From: Phenylobacterium sp. CCH9-H3 | GTDB lineage: Bacteria; Pseudomonadota; Alphaproteobacteria; Caulobacterales; Caulobacteraceae | DNA: 29,231 nucleotides | Direction: 5' to 3' | Assembly: GCF_001557235.1 (NCBI RefSeq) | Contig: NZ_LSJI01000033.1 | Coordinates: forward strand, 1-29,231 | Shown here: one piece after another, positions 7,462 to 16,198 of the stretch | How positions within the stretch are numbered: the stretch's first letter is position 1 | Layout: every line of letters begins with the position of its first letter | Translations under genes and position numbers: made by a program | The notes under the pieces: model-generated | Database searches by the model: none | What the model was told of the DNA's origin: nothing | Seen by the model: only the letters and a program-made list of their open reading frames with translations

Positions 7462-8706
7462 TCAGGCCTTGGCGATCTCCCGCAAGGCGGCGGCCAGGGC
7501 GTCCATCTGGGCCGGCGTGTTCACGAAGGACGGCGAGACGCGAATGCAGGCGCCCTTGGCGACGCCGATCCGCTCGACGGTGAAGATGCGGTAGCGGTCG
7601 AAGAGCAGCTTCTTGAGGGCGAGGTTGTCCTCGCGGCTGCTCCGGCCGGCGAGGCGGAAGGATGTGATGCCGGCGTGCAGCGCCGGGTCGTTGGGCGTCA
7701 GCACCTGGATGCGCGGCTGGTCCCGCACCGCCTCGGCCCAGCGGTCGCGCAGGTATCGGAGGCGCCGCGCCTTCGCCGGCAGGCCCACAGCCTCGTGGGC
7801 GTCGATCGCGTCGGGCACGGACAGCAGGGCGGCGAAGTTGAGCGTGCCCGTGTGCACCCGCGCGTCGATCCGCGGGCTGGGCCCCTCCAGGATCGAGACG
7901 TCGATGTCGGGGATCCGGTCCTTGCGGATGTAGACGAGACCCACGCCCACGGGCGCGCCGATCCATTTGTGCAGGCCCAGGCCCGCGAACTCGACTCCAA
8001 GGTCGCGCAGGGTGAATTCCGTCTGGCCCAGGGCATGGCCGCTGTCGAGCAGCACGTCCACGCCGCGGGCGCGGGCCAGGGTGACGATCTCCTTCACCGG
8101 CGGGATCAGCCCCGTGCGGTTGCTGAGGTGGGTCAGCAGCATCATCCGCACGTCGGGGTTGGCCTTCAGCGCCGCTTCGTAGGCGTCGATGACGTTCTGG
8201 CGGTCCGCCGGTTCGGGCAGGTCGATCCGCACGACGCGAACGCCGCGCAGCTTGCCCAGGGCCGCCATGCTGGTCTTCATGCTGTCGTAGTCGAGGTTGG
8301 CGTAGAGCACCGCATCGCCCGGCTTCAGCCGGTTGTAGCCGCCGATGAGGGTGACCATGGACTCGGTGCCGCCCCGGGTGAAAGCGATCTCGTCCGCGTC
8401 CACCTGCAGCAGCTTCGCGCACCGCGCCCGCACGGCCGCCATGTCGGCGTTGAAGGCGTCGCGGGCATAGATCGAGGTCTCGCGGTTCACCCGCGCGGTG
8501 TGCCGCTCGAAGGCCACCCGGGTCGAGCGGGCCATGGCGCCGAAGTAGCCGTTCTCCAGCTGGATCACGCCAGGCGGAGGCGCGTCGTACAGGGCCGCCA
8601 CCCTGCTCCAGTGGGCTTCGTCATCGGCGCGGATCTCCGCGGCCAGGGCGCCGCCGGCGGGCGCGGCGGCCCCGGCGGCAAGGATGGCGCGGCGCGACAG
8701 ATCCAT
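7462..8706 (-). CDS. Tat-exported class V PLP aminotransferase-fold enzyme
   Basis: A 414-residue PLP enzyme of the class V (isopenicillin N epimerase/cysteine desulfurase-like) group. The start at 8706 is chosen because it gives a twin-arginine signal, MDLSRRAILAAG followed by an Ala/Gly-rich stretch ending ALAAE. Start codons upstream lie in the sulfatase coding end. PLP features are a GGTESMVTLIGG phosphate loop (112-123), H193 in LTHLSNRTG, D221 in DSGHALGQ, and the Schiff-base lysine K247 in LHKWIGAP. The reaction is unknown; epimerase, desulfurase, lyase and aminotransferase members all exist. It starts 13 nt after the sulfatase stop, so the two form an operon. A Tat-exported PLP enzyme is plausible because Tat carries folded, cofactor-loaded proteins. 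Confidence 0.88.
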   Translation of the reverse strand: MDLSRRAILAAGAAAPAGGALAAEIRADDEAHWSRVAALYDAPPPGVIQLENGYFGAMARSTRVAFERHTARVNRETSIYARDAFNADMAAVRARCAKLLQVDADEIAFTRGGTESMVTLIGGYNRLKPGDAVLYANLDYDSMKTSMAALGKLRGVRVVRIDLPEPADRQNVIDAYEAALKANPDVRMMLLTHLSNRTGLIPPVKEIVTLARARGVDVLLDSGHALGQTEFTLRDLGVEFAGLGLHKWIGAPVGVGLVYIRKDRIPDIDVSILEGPSPRIDARVHTGTLNFAALLSVPDAIDAHEAVGLPAKARRLRYLRDRWAEAVRDQPRIQVLTPNDPALHAGITSFRLAGRSSREDNLALKKLLFDRYRIFTVERIGVAKGACIRVSPSFVNTPAQMDALAAALREIAKA

Positions 8707-8719
8707 GGGCGAACTCCGG

Positions 8720-10954
8720 CTACTGGCGCGCCATCTCGGCCTCTCCGACGGCGTCGCCGTCAAGCGTCTGATCGGCATCCATGACAACCGTTACCTTGCG
8801 CAGCGTCCCGGTGAACGAAAATGGAGCCGCGTAGTCCGCCACGGGGCTGCCCCGGTCCAGGCCGATGTCCAGGCCGGACCACGAAATCAGGGTCAGGAAG
8901 CCGGTGGTCGCCAGCCCCTCGCCCGCCGGCTGTCCGTCGATGGTGAGGGTGAAGGTGCGGTTCAGGCCCTCGCCCGTGGCGCGCGAGACCACGCCCAGGC
9001 TAGTGGCGCCCGCCGGGACAGGTCGGTCGGAAGTGACGGTGGTCTTCTGGCCGCCAATGTTCAGCGTGTGATGCAGGCGGCCGCCCTGCAGATAGAGGCT
9101 GTAGCCGCTGGTGGCGTCGCCGTGGGCCAGCAGCACGCCCTCCTCCCCGCCCTTCAGGCGCACGTCGGCCTCGATGCGGTAGGTCCGGGCGCGGACGTCC
9201 GGCGCCACGTCGGTGGGCAGGTGGCCCATGCCGGCGTGGAACACGAACTTGCGCCGCGCCCCATGGAAGCGGGCGGAGTTCTCGGCGAATCTCGGCCCGA
9301 ACCGGTCGTCCAGCGGCAGGACCTTGTGCGCCTCGGCCTGCGCCCACCATTCATCGACGAGGGCGTTCAGCTTCGCCGGCTCCGTCTCGGCGAGGTCGTC
9401 GGTCTCGGAGAAGTCGCGGTCCAGGTGGAACAGCTCCCAGCGGTCGTCGTCGAACGGCGCGCCAGGCGGATGGAACGCCACCGCCTTCCAGCCGTCCTTC
9501 CAGAGGCCGCGGTGACCGAACATCTCGAAATACTGGGGGGCCTTGCGCGGCGGGGCGGCCGGATCGGTCAGGCTGGCGGCGAAGCTCTCCCCTTCCAGCG
9601 GCATCTGCGGCACGCCGTTCACGGTGGCAGGCGGCGCGATCCCGATCAGGTCCAGCAGGGTCGGGACCAGATCGCACGCGTGGGCGAAATGCGGCCGCAC
9701 CTCGCCGCGGGCCGGAAGCCGGTTCGGCCACGAGATCACCAGCGGGTCGCGGATGCCGCCGCCGTGGGTGTTCTGCTTGTAGCGGCGCAGCGGCGTGTTC
9801 GACGCCATCGCCCAGCCGTGCGGGAAGTTGGAGTGGGTGTCGGGCCCGCCGATGTCGTCGATCCGGGCCAGCTTCTCCTCCATCGGCTCGCCGCGGAAGT
9901 TGAACGGGCCCATGGCGTTGACGAAGCCCAGCGGCCCGCCCTCCTGCGAGGCGCCATTGTCTGACATCACGATGATCAGGGTGTCGTCGCGCACGCCCGC
10001 GCGCTCCAGGAAGTCCACCAGGCGGCCGATGTTCTGGTCCGTGTGGTCCAGCATGGCGGCGAAGGCGCTCTGCAGACGGGTGAAGACCCGGCGCTCGTCG
10101 TCGGAATAGCTGTCCCAGGCGCGCACCCCGTCGTTACGGGGCGGCAGCCGGGTGTCGGGCGGCACGATGCCCATGGCCTTCTGGCGCGCCAGCCGCTGTT
10201 CGCGCTCAACGTCCCAGCCGTGCTCGAATAGGGCGTCGTAGCTGCGGATCAGGTCGGCGGGCGCCTGGTGCGGCGCATGGCAGGCGCCGGTCGCGAACCA
10301 CAAAAGCCAGGGCGTGTCGGGCGCATCGGCGGTGTGGTCGGCGATGTAGCGGATGGCCTGGTCGGTCAGGTCCCCGGTGAGATGGTAGCCGGTCTGGAAG
10401 GTCCCCGGCGGCGTGATGGGCGTATTGTCCCGGACCAGCTCCGGGGCGTACTGGTCTGTCTCGGCGTCCATGAAGCCGTAGAAGCGATCGAACCCGCGAC
10501 CCAGCGGCCATCCGTCGAACGGTCCCGACGGGCCGGTCTCGGTCAGGTTGGTGACGTGCCACTTGCCCAGCATGTAGTTCCGGTAGCCGTGCGGCCGCAG
10601 CATCTCGGGCAGGGTCCCGGCCTCCTTGGCGATCTTGCCGCGATAGCCCGGATAGCCGCTGTCGAAATTGGCCAGGCAGCCCACGCCCACCGAATGGTGG
10701 TTGCGCCCGGTCAGCAGCGCAGCCCGGGTCGTCGAGCACATGGCCGTGGTGTGGAAGCCGGCGTAGCGCACGCCCTCGGCCGCCAGCCGGTCGATGTTGG
10801 GCGTGCGGATCGGCGAGCCATAGCAGCCGAAATCCGAGAAGCCGACGTCGTCGAAGAGGATGACCAGGATGTTCGGCGCGCCCTTCGGCGGCTTCGGCGG
10901 GTCCGGCCACTCTGGGATCGAATCCGCCACCGTCCGCCCGATCCTGCCCGTCAT
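8720..10954 (-). CDS. Arylsulfatase-family enzyme with CSTTR maturation site
   Basis: A 744-residue type I sulfatase, a family that hydrolyses sulfate esters with a formylglycine made from an active-site Cys. Metal and catalytic residues are present: DD at 35-36, C73, R77, K131/H133 in GKWH, and SDNG at 331-334. The maturation motif reads CSTTR (73-77), so the Pro of the canonical CxPxR is Thr, while the following AALLTGRNHH is normal. The region after ~560 is a beta-rich C-terminal extension as in large mycobacterial/pseudomonad arylsulfatases. There is no signal peptide; the N-terminus IGRTVADSIPEW matches cytoplasmic members. It heads an operon with the exported aminotransferase and is divergent from the ethylene-receptor-like kinase across 130 bp. 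No sulfatase-maturating enzyme is in the window. Confidence 0.93.
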   Translation of the reverse strand: MTGRIGRTVADSIPEWPDPPKPPKGAPNILVILFDDVGFSDFGCYGSPIRTPNIDRLAAEGVRYAGFHTTAMCSTTRAALLTGRNHHSVGVGCLANFDSGYPGYRGKIAKEAGTLPEMLRPHGYRNYMLGKWHVTNLTETGPSGPFDGWPLGRGFDRFYGFMDAETDQYAPELVRDNTPITPPGTFQTGYHLTGDLTDQAIRYIADHTADAPDTPWLLWFATGACHAPHQAPADLIRSYDALFEHGWDVEREQRLARQKAMGIVPPDTRLPPRNDGVRAWDSYSDDERRVFTRLQSAFAAMLDHTDQNIGRLVDFLERAGVRDDTLIIVMSDNGASQEGGPLGFVNAMGPFNFRGEPMEEKLARIDDIGGPDTHSNFPHGWAMASNTPLRRYKQNTHGGGIRDPLVISWPNRLPARGEVRPHFAHACDLVPTLLDLIGIAPPATVNGVPQMPLEGESFAASLTDPAAPPRKAPQYFEMFGHRGLWKDGWKAVAFHPPGAPFDDDRWELFHLDRDFSETDDLAETEPAKLNALVDEWWAQAEAHKVLPLDDRFGPRFAENSARFHGARRKFVFHAGMGHLPTDVAPDVRARTYRIEADVRLKGGEEGVLLAHGDATSGYSLYLQGGRLHHTLNIGGQKTTVTSDRPVPAGATSLGVVSRATGEGLNRTFTLTIDGQPAGEGLATTGFLTLISWSGLDIGLDRGSPVADYAAPFSFTGTLRKVTVVMDADQTLDGDAVGEAEMARQ

Positions 10955-11042
10955 ACGCTTCGTCCCTCACCCGTCGCCGCCACCATGGCGAAGGCGAACC
11001 GACCCGCCAAGCGCGCTGGAGTTGCAGGCTTCCCCTGAGGCG

Positions 11043-11061
11043 TCGAGTAGCCGACACTCGA
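11043..11061. repeat. Inverted repeat upstream of the histidine kinase
   Basis: TCGAGT and ACTCGA are separated by seven bases, 24 bp before the kinase start and within the sulfatase-kinase divergent region. A GANTC site (GAATC, the CcrM methylation target in Caulobacterales) begins at its right end. It could be an operator or a leader hairpin; there is no other evidence. Confidence 0.35.
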
Positions 11062-11084
11062 ATCAGCACTGTCGGGGGTATGCG

Positions 11085-12149
11085 ATGTCAGGGTTTTCCG
11101 ACTCTCTCCGCGACTTCTTCGAGACCCAGACGCTGAGCCCGCACGGCATCTGCCTTCTGTGGCGGCCCGAGCTGATCTGGACCCATGCGATCTCCGACCT
11201 GCTGATCGGCTTGGCCTATTTCTCGATCCCGCTGGCGCTCGGGGTTTTCCTCTACCACCGCCGCGACGTGCGCTTCAGCTGGGCGGTCTGGATGTTCGTC
11301 GCCTTCATCCTGCTGTGCGGGATCACCCACTTCATGATGATCTGGACCCTCTGGACGCCCGTCTATGGCGTGGAAGCGCTGGTCAAGGCGGCGACCGCGA
11401 CGGTCTCGCTGGCGACCGCGATCGCACTCTGGCCTCTGCTGCCGAAAGCCATCGCCCTGCCGTCCACCGCCAAGCTCCAGGCCGGCCTCGCCGAGCGCGA
11501 CGCCGCGCTCGCGGGTCTGCGGGCCGCCATGGCCACCATGGTCGAGATGCGCGAGCACGAAGCCCGGCAGAAGCTCTTGCTGGACGAACTGAACCACCGG
11601 GTGAAGAACACCCTGGCCTCGGTCCAATCCGTGGCCGCCCAGACGCTCAACGAGACCAAGGGCATGGACGAGGCCCGACACCTGTTCCTCGACCGGCTGA
11701 TGGCGCTCTCGGCCACGCACAATCTGCTGGTCAAGCGCGAGTGGGAGAGCGCCTCCCTGCACGAACTGATCGACGCGGCGCTCGCCCCGTACGGCCGCCC
11801 CTACGACTTCAGCGGCCCCGACGTTCAGCTCGACGCCAATCTCGCCGTCAGCCTGGGCATGGCCTTGCACGAGCTCGCCACCAATGCGGTGAAGCATGGC
11901 GCCTGGAGCGGCGAGGGCCGTGTCGACATCGCGATCACCGCCACCCAAAGCCGGCTCGACTTCGTCTGGCACGAGAGCGGCGGGCCCTCGGTCGCTCCGC
12001 CCGACCGAAGGGGCTTCGGCTCCCGCCTGCTGGAACGCGGCGTGGCGGCCGAGATGGGCGGCGACGTCACCCTGGACTTCGCGCCGGGCGGCCTGATCTG
12101 CATGATCAGCGCCCCGCTGTCGCCGCGACTGCGGGTGGAGGCGGCTTAG
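11085..12149 (+). CDS. HWE-family histidine kinase with ethylene-receptor-like membrane sensor
   Basis: A 354-residue sensor kinase. The ATG at 11085 has GGGGG six bases before it; an upstream in-frame start would run antisense into the sulfatase gene. Residues ~30-125 form three membrane helices that match the ETR1 ethylene-binding domain. ISDLLIGLAYFSIPL (37-50) aligns to ISDFFIAIAYFSIPL, and FILLCGITH (74-82) to FIVLCGATH. ETR1 residues D25, Y32, C65 and H69 correspond to D38, Y45, C78 and H82 with identical spacing; C and H are the Cu(I) ligands for ethylene. After a coiled segment (~130-165) comes the HWE dimerisation box with phospho-acceptor H171 (LNHRVKNTLA), an N box HELATNAVKHG (262-272) and the WHES motif (~295-298). 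There is no PAS or receiver domain and no response regulator nearby. Ligand binding is inferred by homology. Confidence 0.9.
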   Translation: MSGFSDSLRDFFETQTLSPHGICLLWRPELIWTHAISDLLIGLAYFSIPLALGVFLYHRRDVRFSWAVWMFVAFILLCGITHFMMIWTLWTPVYGVEALVKAATATVSLATAIALWPLLPKAIALPSTAKLQAGLAERDAALAGLRAAMATMVEMREHEARQKLLLDELNHRVKNTLASVQSVAAQTLNETKGMDEARHLFLDRLMALSATHNLLVKREWESASLHELIDAALAPYGRPYDFSGPDVQLDANLAVSLGMALHELATNAVKHGAWSGEGRVDIAITATQSRLDFVWHESGGPSVAPPDRRGFGSRLLERGVAAEMGGDVTLDFAPGGLICMISAPLSPRLRVEAA

Positions 12150-12166
12150 GCCGGAGGCCGCCGCGT

Positions 12167-12189
12167 CTTCCCCCGCTCAACGTGGGAAG
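12167..12189. terminator. Possible bidirectional hairpin between convergent genes
   Basis: CTTCCC (12167-12172) pairs with GGGAAG (12184-12189) over an 11-nt loop in the 48-bp gap between the kinase and SRPBCC stops. There is no T-run on either side, so it is a weak terminator candidate. Confidence 0.3.
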
Positions 12190-12197
12190 CTGGGAGC

Positions 12198-12770
12198 CTA
12201 GGCTTTCCGCTTCGCCCACTCGGCTTCGGCGCGGGCCTTAAGCGCCTCGTTCATGGCCAGGAAGCCGCGGCGGACCGGGCCGCGCATGCGCCTGCCGAGC
12301 GAGGGCCCCATCAGCCCTCCGAAGATCTCGCCGTTGTCGACCACGCAGCCGCTTTCGGCCAGCGGGGTGATCTCGATGTAGCGCAGGGTCTTGATCAGAC
12401 CGCCCAGGAACCTGAGCTCCCAGTGGAGCTGCTCGTTCGGCACCCAGTCGAGAATCCGCGGCTTGATCTCCTGGCGGTCCTGGCCGGGCAGCACGAGGTC
12501 CATGCTGAGCACGTTGCCGATCCGGATCTCGCCCTCGGCGCGCGGATAGGTGGGGTTCCACTCCGACCACCGGGCCAGGTCGTGAACGATCTCCCAGATC
12601 AGCTCGGCCGGCGCCTGGACGCCGATGCGATCTTCGACCCGGTAGCCGCTGGGCCCCTTGGGCGGCGGCGGCTTGCCCTCGGTCTTCAGGTTCAGGGTCT
12701 TGGGCCCAAGCGCGCCGCCTTTCCGCTGGAACGGCGCCGCCTTGAGCTCGGGGCCGGGCTTGAAAGGCAT
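12198..12770 (-). CDS. SRPBCC (START-like) domain protein
   Basis: A 190-residue protein with a helix-grip (SRPBCC/polyketide cyclase) fold from ~40 to 175. YRVEDRIGVQAPAELIWEIVHDLARWSEWNP (in parts, ~43-73) is the usual first strand, helix and the WxxWNP signature. The core then continues with beta strands to a long C-terminal helix ending EAEWAKRKA. A basic, Pro-rich N-terminal tail (~40 residues, with KPPPPKGP) precedes the domain. The fold binds hydrophobic ligands; the ligand is unknown. The ATG shares one base with the cysS stop (TGATG), so it is translated with cysS, but no functional link is evident. Confidence 0.85.
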   Translation of the reverse strand: MPFKPGPELKAAPFQRKGGALGPKTLNLKTEGKPPPPKGPSGYRVEDRIGVQAPAELIWEIVHDLARWSEWNPTYPRAEGEIRIGNVLSMDLVLPGQDRQEIKPRILDWVPNEQLHWELRFLGGLIKTLRYIEITPLAESGCVVDNGEIFGGLMGPSLGRRMRGPVRRGFLAMNEALKARAEAEWAKRKA

Positions 12771-14197
12771 CAGGCCTGCTCCTTGATCCGCCAGGTGGCC
12801 CCGCTGGGGCCATCCATCACCTCGACGTTCAACGCCGCGAGCTCGCCGCGGATGCGGTCGGCCTCGGGCCAGTTCTTCGCCGCCCGCGCCGCCTGACGCT
12901 CGGCCAGCAGGCCCTCGACCCGGGTCTTCAGGCCGTCGTCGGCGCCGCTCTGGAACCAGCTCTGCGGATCGACCGTGAGGAAGCCCATGAGATTGCCCGC
13001 CTCGAGCAGCAGGCCGCGGCCGCTGGCGACGGCGCGGGCGTCCTTGGCCATCACCGCCGCCCGAACCTTATCGGCCAGCTGGAACATGGCGGCGAAGGCG
13101 CTGGGCGTGTTGAGGTCGTCGTGCAGGGCGTGACGGACGTTGGCGTGCTCGGCCGCGGCAGCCGCATTCTGCCAGCCGTCCGCCGCCGGCTCGCCGGCCA
13201 GGAACCGGCCGGCGTCGTCCAGCACCCGGTATAGCCGGTCCAGGGCGCTCTTGGCGCTCTCGATCAGGCCGTCGTTCCACTCCAGCGGCTGGCGGTAGTG
13301 GCCGCTGAGCAGGGCCCAGCGGATCGCCTCGCCCGGGTAGAGCTTGAGGAGGTCGTGCGCGAGGGCGACGTTGCCGACGCTCTTGCTCATCTTCTCCTCG
13401 CCCATGTTCAGGAAGCCGTTGTGCATCCAGACGTGGGCGTATTCGCGCCCGTGGCCGGCGCAGACGCCCTGGGCCAATTCGTTCTCATGGTGCGGGAAGA
13501 CGAGGTCGATGCCGCCGCCGTGGATGTCGATGGGCAGGCCCAGCGCCTGCTCGATCATCGCCGAGCATTCGATGTGCCAGCCGGGACGCCCGGGTCCCCA
13601 GGGGCTCTCCCACTCGGGCTCGTTCTCCTTGGACGGTTTCCAGAGGACGAAGTCGGCGGGGTGGCGCTTGTAGGGGGCCACATCCACCCGGGCGCCGGCG
13701 ATCATTTCGTCCATCGGCCGGCCGGAGAGCTTGCCGTAGTCGCTGAACGCCTGGGTGTCGAAGAGGACGTGACCCTCGGCGGCGTAGGCGCTGTTCTGAT
13801 GGATCAGGTCGCCGATCATCTTCACGATGGCGTCCATGGTCTCGGTGACCCGCGGCTGGAACGTCGGCCGCAGGGCGCCCAGCGCCGCCGCATCGGCGTT
13901 GTAGGCGTCGAGATACCGGTCGGTGATCACCTGGATCGGCACGCCTTCCTCGGCAGCCTTCCTGTTGATCTTGTCGTCCACGTCCGTGACGTTGGCGGCA
14001 TAGAGGACCGCGTTCTCGCCGTAGGCGTCGCGCAGCACGCGGAACAGCAGGTCGAAGACCACCACGGGCCGGAAATTGCCGATGTGGGCGAAGTTGTAGA
14101 CCGTGGGCCCGCACACATACATCGTCACCCGGCTGGGATCCTTGGGTGCGAACGGCCGCTTCAAACGGCTCATGGTGTCGTAGAGGCTAAGGGTCAT
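12770..14197 (-). CDS. cysS: Cysteinyl-tRNA synthetase
   Basis: Charges tRNA-Cys. The 475-residue class I synthetase has HIGN at 38-41 (YNFAHIGNFRP) and KMSKS at 269-273. The zinc site that selects cysteine is C29, C211 (HIECSAM), H236 and E240 (PHHENE). The C-terminal DALR-like/helical anticodon region (~300-475) is complete, so the length is typical. It is first of a unit with the SRPBCC gene and divergent from folE across 166 bp, where both promoters must lie. Confidence 0.98.
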   Translation of the reverse strand: MTLSLYDTMSRLKRPFAPKDPSRVTMYVCGPTVYNFAHIGNFRPVVVFDLLFRVLRDAYGENAVLYAANVTDVDDKINRKAAEEGVPIQVITDRYLDAYNADAAALGALRPTFQPRVTETMDAIVKMIGDLIHQNSAYAAEGHVLFDTQAFSDYGKLSGRPMDEMIAGARVDVAPYKRHPADFVLWKPSKENEPEWESPWGPGRPGWHIECSAMIEQALGLPIDIHGGGIDLVFPHHENELAQGVCAGHGREYAHVWMHNGFLNMGEEKMSKSVGNVALAHDLLKLYPGEAIRWALLSGHYRQPLEWNDGLIESAKSALDRLYRVLDDAGRFLAGEPAADGWQNAAAAAEHANVRHALHDDLNTPSAFAAMFQLADKVRAAVMAKDARAVASGRGLLLEAGNLMGFLTVDPQSWFQSGADDGLKTRVEGLLAERQAARAAKNWPEADRIRGELAALNVEVMDGPSGATWRIKEQA

Positions 14198-14313
14198 TGC
14201 TCACGGTGACGCTACGGACGGTTGCCCAGACGGGCCTTGCGCCCATATACAGATCGCCCGGACGCGAGGCCACTCAAGCCCCGTCCGAAGTGAAAGGGTG
14301 GCACGCGTAATCT

Positions 14314-14331
14314 CCGGAACCCTCGTTCCGG
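14314..14331. promoter_or_regulatory. Perfect inverted repeat upstream of folE
   Basis: CCGGAAC-CCTC-GTTCCGG, a 7-bp stem with a 4-nt spacer, lies 32 nt before the folE start. It could be an operator or a 5' UTR hairpin. There is no T-run. The role is unknown; the symmetry is exact. Confidence 0.4.
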
Positions 14332-14363
14332 CGCAACTCAGCCCTGGAAAGAAACGCTCTCTC

Positions 14364-14993
14364 ATGGACGCTCCTGCCCGCGACCGAACCCTGATCGGGT
14401 CCGACGATGGTAACCTTGAGCCCTTCAAGCGCCCGACCCGCGAAGAAGCGATGGAAGCGGTGCGCACCCTGATCGCCTGGGCCGGCGACGATCCGCGCCG
14501 CGAGGGCGTGATCGACACGCCGAAGCGGGTGGTCGACGCCTATGGCGAATGGTTCGAGGGCTACAACCTCGATCCCGCCAAGGAGCTGTCGCGCACCTTC
14601 GAGGACGTCCAGGGCTACGACGACATCGTCATGCTCCGCGACATCGAGGTCGAGAGCCACTGCGAGCACCACATGGCTCCCTTCCTGGGCAAGGCCTACG
14701 TGGCCTACATGCCGACGAACCGGGTGGTGGGCATCTCCAAGCTGGCCAAGGTGGTCGAGATCTTCGCCCGCCGTCTCCAGACCCAGGAGACTATGACCCA
14801 GCAGATCGCCGACGCCATCACCGACAGCCTGCGTCCCGCGGGCGTCGCCGTCCTGATCGACGCGGCGCACCAGTGCATGACCACGCGCGGCGTCCACCAC
14901 CGTCACGTCTCCACGATCACCACCCAGTTCACCGGGGTCTTCAAGACCGACCCGACGCTGCGCCAGCGCTTCCTGGACTTCGTGAACCGGTAG
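14364..14993 (+). CDS. folE: GTP cyclohydrolase I
   Basis: Converts GTP to 7,8-dihydroneopterin triphosphate, the first step of folate (and queuosine precursor) synthesis. The 209 residues start at MDAPARDRT; an ORF start 22 codons upstream lies across the inverted repeat and adds no family sequence. Zinc ligands C100 and H103 (ESHCEHHMAPF) and C171 (HQCMTTRGV) are present, as is the GTP-binding region NRVVGISKLAKVVEIFARR (119-137). Length and motifs are those of the type IA enzyme. It is the first gene of a plus-strand run with hisI and a LysE-type exporter. Confidence 0.97.
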   Translation: MDAPARDRTLIGSDDGNLEPFKRPTREEAMEAVRTLIAWAGDDPRREGVIDTPKRVVDAYGEWFEGYNLDPAKELSRTFEDVQGYDDIVMLRDIEVESHCEHHMAPFLGKAYVAYMPTNRVVGISKLAKVVEIFARRLQTQETMTQQIADAITDSLRPAGVAVLIDAAHQCMTTRGVHHRHVSTITTQFTGVFKTDPTLRQRFLDFVNR

Positions 14994-15068
14994 ACCGCAT
15001 CCGCCTCACCCGGCGCCGGCGCGACGGGTGAGGTGACGCAGGCGGCCAGCGGCGCCATATGGTCTCCC

Positions 15069-15461
15069 ATGACCGCGCCGCCAGCTTCCCCCGCCAACAA
15101 TCCCCTCGAGACCGGCACGCGGCTGACCCCGCGCTATGACGCCGCCGGGCTGATCGCGGCCGTGGCGACCCACGCGGGCACCGGCGAGGTGCTGATGCTG
15201 GCCTGGATGAACGCCGAGGCGCTGGACAAGACCATGTCCACCGGAGAGGCCCACTATTTCAGCCGTTCGCGCCAGGAGCTCTGGCACAAGGGCGCCACCA
15301 GCGGCCAGGTGCAGGTGATCGAGGAGCTGCGCATCGACTGCGACCAGGACGCCGTCTGGCTCAAGGTCTGGCCCCAGGGCGACGGCGGCGCCTGCCACAC
15401 GGGCGCGCGCTCGTGCTTCTATCGCACCATCGAGAACGGCAAGCTGGTGAAGCGGCCGTGA
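15069..15461 (+). CDS. hisI: Phosphoribosyl-AMP cyclohydrolase
   Basis: Third step of histidine synthesis: opens the purine ring of phosphoribosyl-AMP. The 130-residue monofunctional form lacks a HisE domain. Start M at 15069 is preferred over 15033 because conserved sequence begins after it. The signature runs LMLAWMN (42-48), [14 protein letters not shown] (62-75), the Mg/Zn motif D90-C-D92-x-D94, and the zinc ligands C109-H110 and C116. It lies 75 bases after folE, an arrangement I recall from Caulobacter, and its stop overlaps the next gene's GTG. Confidence 0.96.
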   Translation: MTAPPASPANNPLETGTRLTPRYDAAGLIAAVATHAGTGEVLMLAWMNAEALDKTMSTGEAHYFSRSRQELWHKGATSGQVQVIEELRIDCDQDAVWLKVWPQGDGGACHTGARSCFYRTIENGKLVKRP

Positions 15462-16087
15462 CCGTCGTCCAAGCCTTGCTGGCCTTCGGCGTCGCCGCGG
15501 CCCTGCTGACCATCACGCCCGGGCTGGACACCGCCCTGGTCCTGCGCACGGCGGCGGTCGAGGGCGCGCGCCGCGCCGCGCTGGCCGCCGTCGGCATCGT
15601 CAGCGGTTGCCTGGCCTGGGGCGCGGCGGTGGCGTTGGGCCTGGGGGCTCTGCTGGACGCCTCGACCCTGGCGTTCAACATTCTGAAGTGGGCCGGCGCG
15701 GCCTATCTGGTCTGGCTCGGGATCGGCCTGATCCTGAAGCCGCGCGAGGGCTTCGACCTGTCCGCGCCCGCCGCGACCTACGCGGGGTCGGATGTCGCGT
15801 GGATGCGCCGCGGCTTCCTGACCAACCTGCTGAACCCCAAGGTCGGGGTGTTCTACGTCTCGTTCCTGCCCCAGTTCCTGCCGCACGACGCGCCCGCCGG
15901 GCCGTTCATCTTCCTGCTCGCGGTCCTACACGGGGTGATGGGCCTCGTCTGGTTCGCGGCCCTCATCGCCGCCACGCGCCCCTTGGCCAGCGCGCTCCAG
16001 CGCGCGTCCGTGGTCCGCTGGCTGGACCGGCTGACGGGCGGCGTGTTCCTGGCTTTCGGCCTCAAACTGGCCCTCGAGCGCCGCTGA
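15458..16087 (+). CDS. LysE/RhtB-family amino acid exporter
   Basis: A 209-residue inner-membrane exporter with about six hydrophobic helices. The family pattern is present: N-terminal [25 protein letters not shown], then [37 protein letters not shown] (with the conserved NPK) and a C-terminal [15 protein letters not shown], each given in pieces. The start is taken as GTG 15458, overlapping the hisI stop by 4 nt (GTGA); an ATG at 15413 would lie well inside hisI. Coupled translation with hisI suggests a link with amino acid overflow, but the substrate is unknown. Confidence 0.9.
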   Translation: MTVVQALLAFGVAAALLTITPGLDTALVLRTAAVEGARRAALAAVGIVSGCLAWGAAVALGLGALLDASTLAFNILKWAGAAYLVWLGIGLILKPREGFDLSAPAATYAGSDVAWMRRGFLTNLLNPKVGVFYVSFLPQFLPHDAPAGPFIFLLAVLHGVMGLVWFAALIAATRPLASALQRASVVRWLDRLTGGVFLAFGLKLALERR

Positions 16088-16198
16088 TCGCGAAAAGACC
16101 TGTGGATCAACCCTGCGCGGCAAGACACCGCTAACCGCGCCTGGGTTCAAATGCGGTCCGGACCGGCGGGAGAGGCGCCGGCCACGGCAGGGGTCAGT

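Noticed and set aside
10860..11084. N-terminal extension of the histidine kinase frame
   Set aside because: It is antisense to the start of the sulfatase gene, has no family similarity, and a good ATG with a Shine-Dalgarno sequence lies at 11085.
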